A stretch of DNA of 19,365 nucleotides from Thermotoga sp. 4484_232 (lineage in GTDB: Bacteria > Thermotogota > Thermotogae > Thermotogales > Thermotogaceae), in assembly GCA_002084985.1 (NCBI GenBank), contig MZGO01000030.1, positions 1 through 19,365 of the forward strand. The letters run 5' to 3'. The position numbers were made by a program, and so were the translations under genes. Positions 17,755 through 19,365 of the stretch are shown here, one piece after another (within the stretch, counting starts at the first letter, position 1; every line of letters begins with the position of its first letter). The notes beneath the pieces are model-generated. The model was not told the DNA's origin, did not search any database, and saw only the letters and a list, made by a program, of their open reading frames with translations.

Positions 17755-18643
17755 ATTGAATGAGAGAACATTCGTTGTGAAAGATATATCGGATCTCTCG
17801 ATAGATGGGTACTTTGTAGGAATATCACAGGTTTCATCGTATCCAGAGAAAGATCTGTTTTGGGAGAGGGATAGGTTGATCGTCAAGAATGTGAAACCAG
17901 GTGATGAAAAGATCCAATTGATTTTCAAAGGTAGAGGTATTTTCAAGAAGATTAAGAAAGTCACGCTGAAAATACTTCCATCAAAGGAGGATGAAGATGG
18001 AGATGGATTTCCCGATTCAATGGAGTTGAGAGGAAAAGATGTCTGGAATTTCAGAAATTGGTTTATACACATAGCCAACTCCTTATATTATTCGGATACA
18101 TCCAGATGGCGGGAGGAAGAGAGAGATTGTGCTGGTTTTGTGAGGTTTTGCTTTATAGAAGCTCTGCGTGTCCACAACAACCTGTGGGTCAAGAAGATGA
18201 ATTACACTGGCCCTATCTTCGAGGATGTTCAAAAGTACAATTATCCCAATATACCAGTAGTAGGAGATAAACCGTTTAGGATAGTCCCACCTCCCTTTCG
18301 AGGATCTCAGGATTTTTCTTACTTTGCCTCCTCCAGATACCTCAAGGAATACAGCATGACCTTTGTGACGAAAAACGTTGAGGAAGCGTTACCGGGTGAC
18401 ATAATGATCTATTTTCATCCTCAGGATGTATCATTTCCATTTCACATGATGATATACATAGGAAATTTGGGACTCACCGACGATGAAGGATGGGTTGTGT
18501 ATCACACGGGTCCTGTTGAGGGTGGAGGAGAACTCAGAAAGGTTAAATGGAGAGATCTTTTGAACGCCGATCCAGCTTGGCAACCTGATATCCTCAACCC
18601 TCATTTTTTAGGATTTTTTAGATTCAGCATACTGGACAATTGA
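17672..18643 (+). CDS. YfaT/DUF1175 family exported protein, probable NlpC/P60-like cysteine hydrolase fold
   Basis: The start is ATG 17672 with GAGGTGA immediately upstream. It has a signal peptide-like N-terminus (MKIFVYILILIGFLAM), a beta-rich domain to about residue 104, a calcium-loop-like DEDGDGFPDSMEL (D107, D109, D111, D115, E118), then the DUF1175 domain: RDCAGFVRF with C153, PGDIMIYF, PFHMMIYIG (H258), VVYHTGPVEGGGELRKV (H278) and a closing HFLGFFRFSIL. The Cys with two later His residues has the order of papain-like NlpC/P60 hydrolases; hydrolase activity is inferred, since DUF1175 has no proven function that I know of. E. coli carries yfaT beside the A2M gene yfaS, so linkage to an A2M here is a conserved association. 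The 323-residue length looks complete. Confidence 0.75.
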   Translation: MKIFVYILILIGFLAMEEIINHLMFHVELNERTFVVKDISDLSIDGYFVGISQVSSYPEKDLFWERDRLIVKNVKPGDEKIQLIFKGRGIFKKIKKVTLKILPSKEDEDGDGFPDSMELRGKDVWNFRNWFIHIANSLYYSDTSRWREEERDCAGFVRFCFIEALRVHNNLWVKKMNYTGPIFEDVQKYNYPNIPVVGDKPFRIVPPPFRGSQDFSYFASSRYLKEYSMTFVTKNVEEALPGDIMIYFHPQDVSFPFHMMIYIGNLGLTDDEGWVVYHTGPVEGGGELRKVKWRDLLNADPAWQPDILNPHFLGFFRFSILDN

Positions 18644-18678
18644 AGCCGATGGGTTATCCTATTATTGGAGGAGATAGC

Positions 18679-19365
18679 ATGATAGTGGAGAAGGTTTTCA
18701 AAAAAGGAGATCTCTTCGTCGCCGTTTCCAGTGAGAGCCCTTTTTATCCAGATGGAAAAGGTGGTCAACTCGGAGATAGAGGAAAGATTGCTGGTGTCGA
18801 TGTTGTGAGGGTGAAGGAGGAAAATGGGAAGATCCTTCATTTTTTGAAAGAAGAGATTCCCACTGGTGAAGTTGATTACATCATCGATGAGGAAAGAAGA
18901 AAAGATATAGCATGTCAGCACACAGCCCAGCACATTCTCTCTGCTGCTTTTGTCAAGGTTGCGGATGTGGACACGGTGGGATTCCATATGGGAGAATTTT
19001 ATTCAACGATAGATTTGAATGTTCCCGTTTTGACCAAAGAAACTCTCGAAGAGGCAGAAAAACTATCGAACGATGTGATAAAAGAATGTATACCTGTTGA
19101 GGTACTTTTTTTGGATCGCGAGGAAGCGGAAAAACTCAATCTCAGAAAGCCGATCAGTGAGAAGATCAAGGGGAAAGTTAGAATCGTGAAGATCGGTGAT
19201 TTGAAAGCCGATCAGTGAGAAGATCAAGGGGAAAGTTAGAATCGTGAAGATCGGTGATTTTGATCTATCCGCCTGTGGGGGATTTCATGTTCAAAACACC
19301 GGTAGTATAGGCATCGTGAAAGTTGTGGATACGGAGAAGGTCAAAGGAAACCTCACAAGGATTTA
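18679..19365 (+). pseudogene. AlaX-type alanyl-tRNA editing protein, frameshifted by a tandem duplication; 3' end outside window
   Basis: AlaX proteins hydrolyse Ser-tRNA(Ala) or Gly-tRNA(Ala), using the editing domain shared with alanyl-tRNA synthetase. The start is ATG 18679 with GGAGGAG 5 nt upstream. Domain II motifs are in order: ESPFYPDGKGGQLGDRG, then the zinc-site CQHTAQHILSAAF and HMGEFYSTIDL. After KIKGKVRIVKIGD the gene enters the second copy of a 58-bp exact repeat, which shifts the frame and ends it at 19218 (LKADQ-stop). Past the repeat the other frame reads FDLSACGGFHVQNTGSIGIVKVV, the conserved Cys-containing zinc motif, and continues to the window end. Removing one repeat copy restores a perfect frame. 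If the duplication is real, the protein lacks the CxxxH zinc ligand and the C-terminal region and is probably inactive. The size beyond the window suggests a long-form AlaX. Confidence 0.8.
19145..19260. repeat. exact tandem duplication, 2 x 58 bp, inside the AlaX gene
   Basis: Copies at 19145-19202 and 19203-19260 are identical at all 58 positions, starting GAAAGCCGATCAGTGAG and ending GATCGGTGATTT. As 58 is not a multiple of 3, the second copy shifts the frame by one. Each unit carries a short inverted repeat near its ends (CCGATC ... GATCGG), which could aid misalignment during replication or assembly. Confidence 0.97.

Noticed and set aside
1..19365. CRISPR arrays, tRNA or rRNA genes, insertion sequences, phage genes and strong intrinsic terminators.
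   Set aside because: No regularly spaced repeats, clover-leaf candidates, transposase or integrase motifs, or GC hairpins followed by T-runs were recognised on reading either strand; short structures could still be missed without computation.

Overview
The window looks like a chromosome segment of a thermophilic bacterium of the order Thermotogales, in or near Thermotoga/Pseudothermotoga. Reasons: AGA/AGG arginine codons dominate, proteins are rich in Lys and Glu, gene packing is extreme (largest gap 58 nt), Shine-Dalgarno (SD) sites are strong (AAGGAGG, GGAGGTG) with frequent TTG/GTG starts, and the block sigma factor / racemase / purine nucleoside phosphorylase / DHH phosphoesterase recalls Thermotoga maritima TM1598-TM1595. 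That last point is from memory; no search was run. No rRNA, tRNA, CRISPR array, insertion sequence or clear terminator was seen, and no gene-free stretch exceeds 300 bases.

Layout. (1) 1-3.27 kb, plus strand: the 3' end of a fucose/arabinose-isomerase-family gene, then a GH78 alpha-L-rhamnosidase, which suggests deoxysugar or plant-glycan use. (2) 3.27-6.27 kb, minus strand: an ECF sigma factor with a likely autoregulatory promoter, a one-TM anti-sigma-like protein, a broken RseB/MucB-like exported protein and a radical SAM protein, in one overlapping operon. (3) 6.33-7.40 kb, minus: an alanine/ornithine-racemase-family PLP enzyme, divergent from the next block across about 60 nt holding two overlapping promoters. 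(4) 7.46-19.37 kb, plus: a single co-directional run of purine nucleoside phosphorylase, NrnA-like phosphoesterase, a giant kinase-like/STAND/TPR/GGDEF protein, a bacterial alpha-2-macroglobulin (A2M) with thioester motif, a small HExxH peptidase, a YfaT/DUF1175 protein and an AlaX-type alanyl-tRNA editing protein that runs off the end.

How they work together: the sigma/anti-sigma/RseB-like set is a probable envelope-stress module. A2M, peptidase and YfaT form a probable surface or periplasmic protease-trap and envelope module, directly downstream of a cyclic-di-GMP signalling protein.

The strongest unexplained signal is a series of gene-breaking lesions, each of which joins two recognisable parts of a protein in the wrong way: rhamnosidase and radical SAM fused tail to tail near 3270, the RseB-like gene near 5230, the PNP near 7495, the A2M just after its thioester motif near 15730, and an exact 58-bp tandem duplication in the AlaX gene at 19145-19260. 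Five such lesions among intact conserved genes suggest either faulty assembly (collapsed gaps and an unmerged overlap) or a genuinely rearranging genome. I favour assembly error. I found no convincing new biological system; the most interesting real biology is the GGDEF-A2M-peptidase-YfaT neighbourhood.
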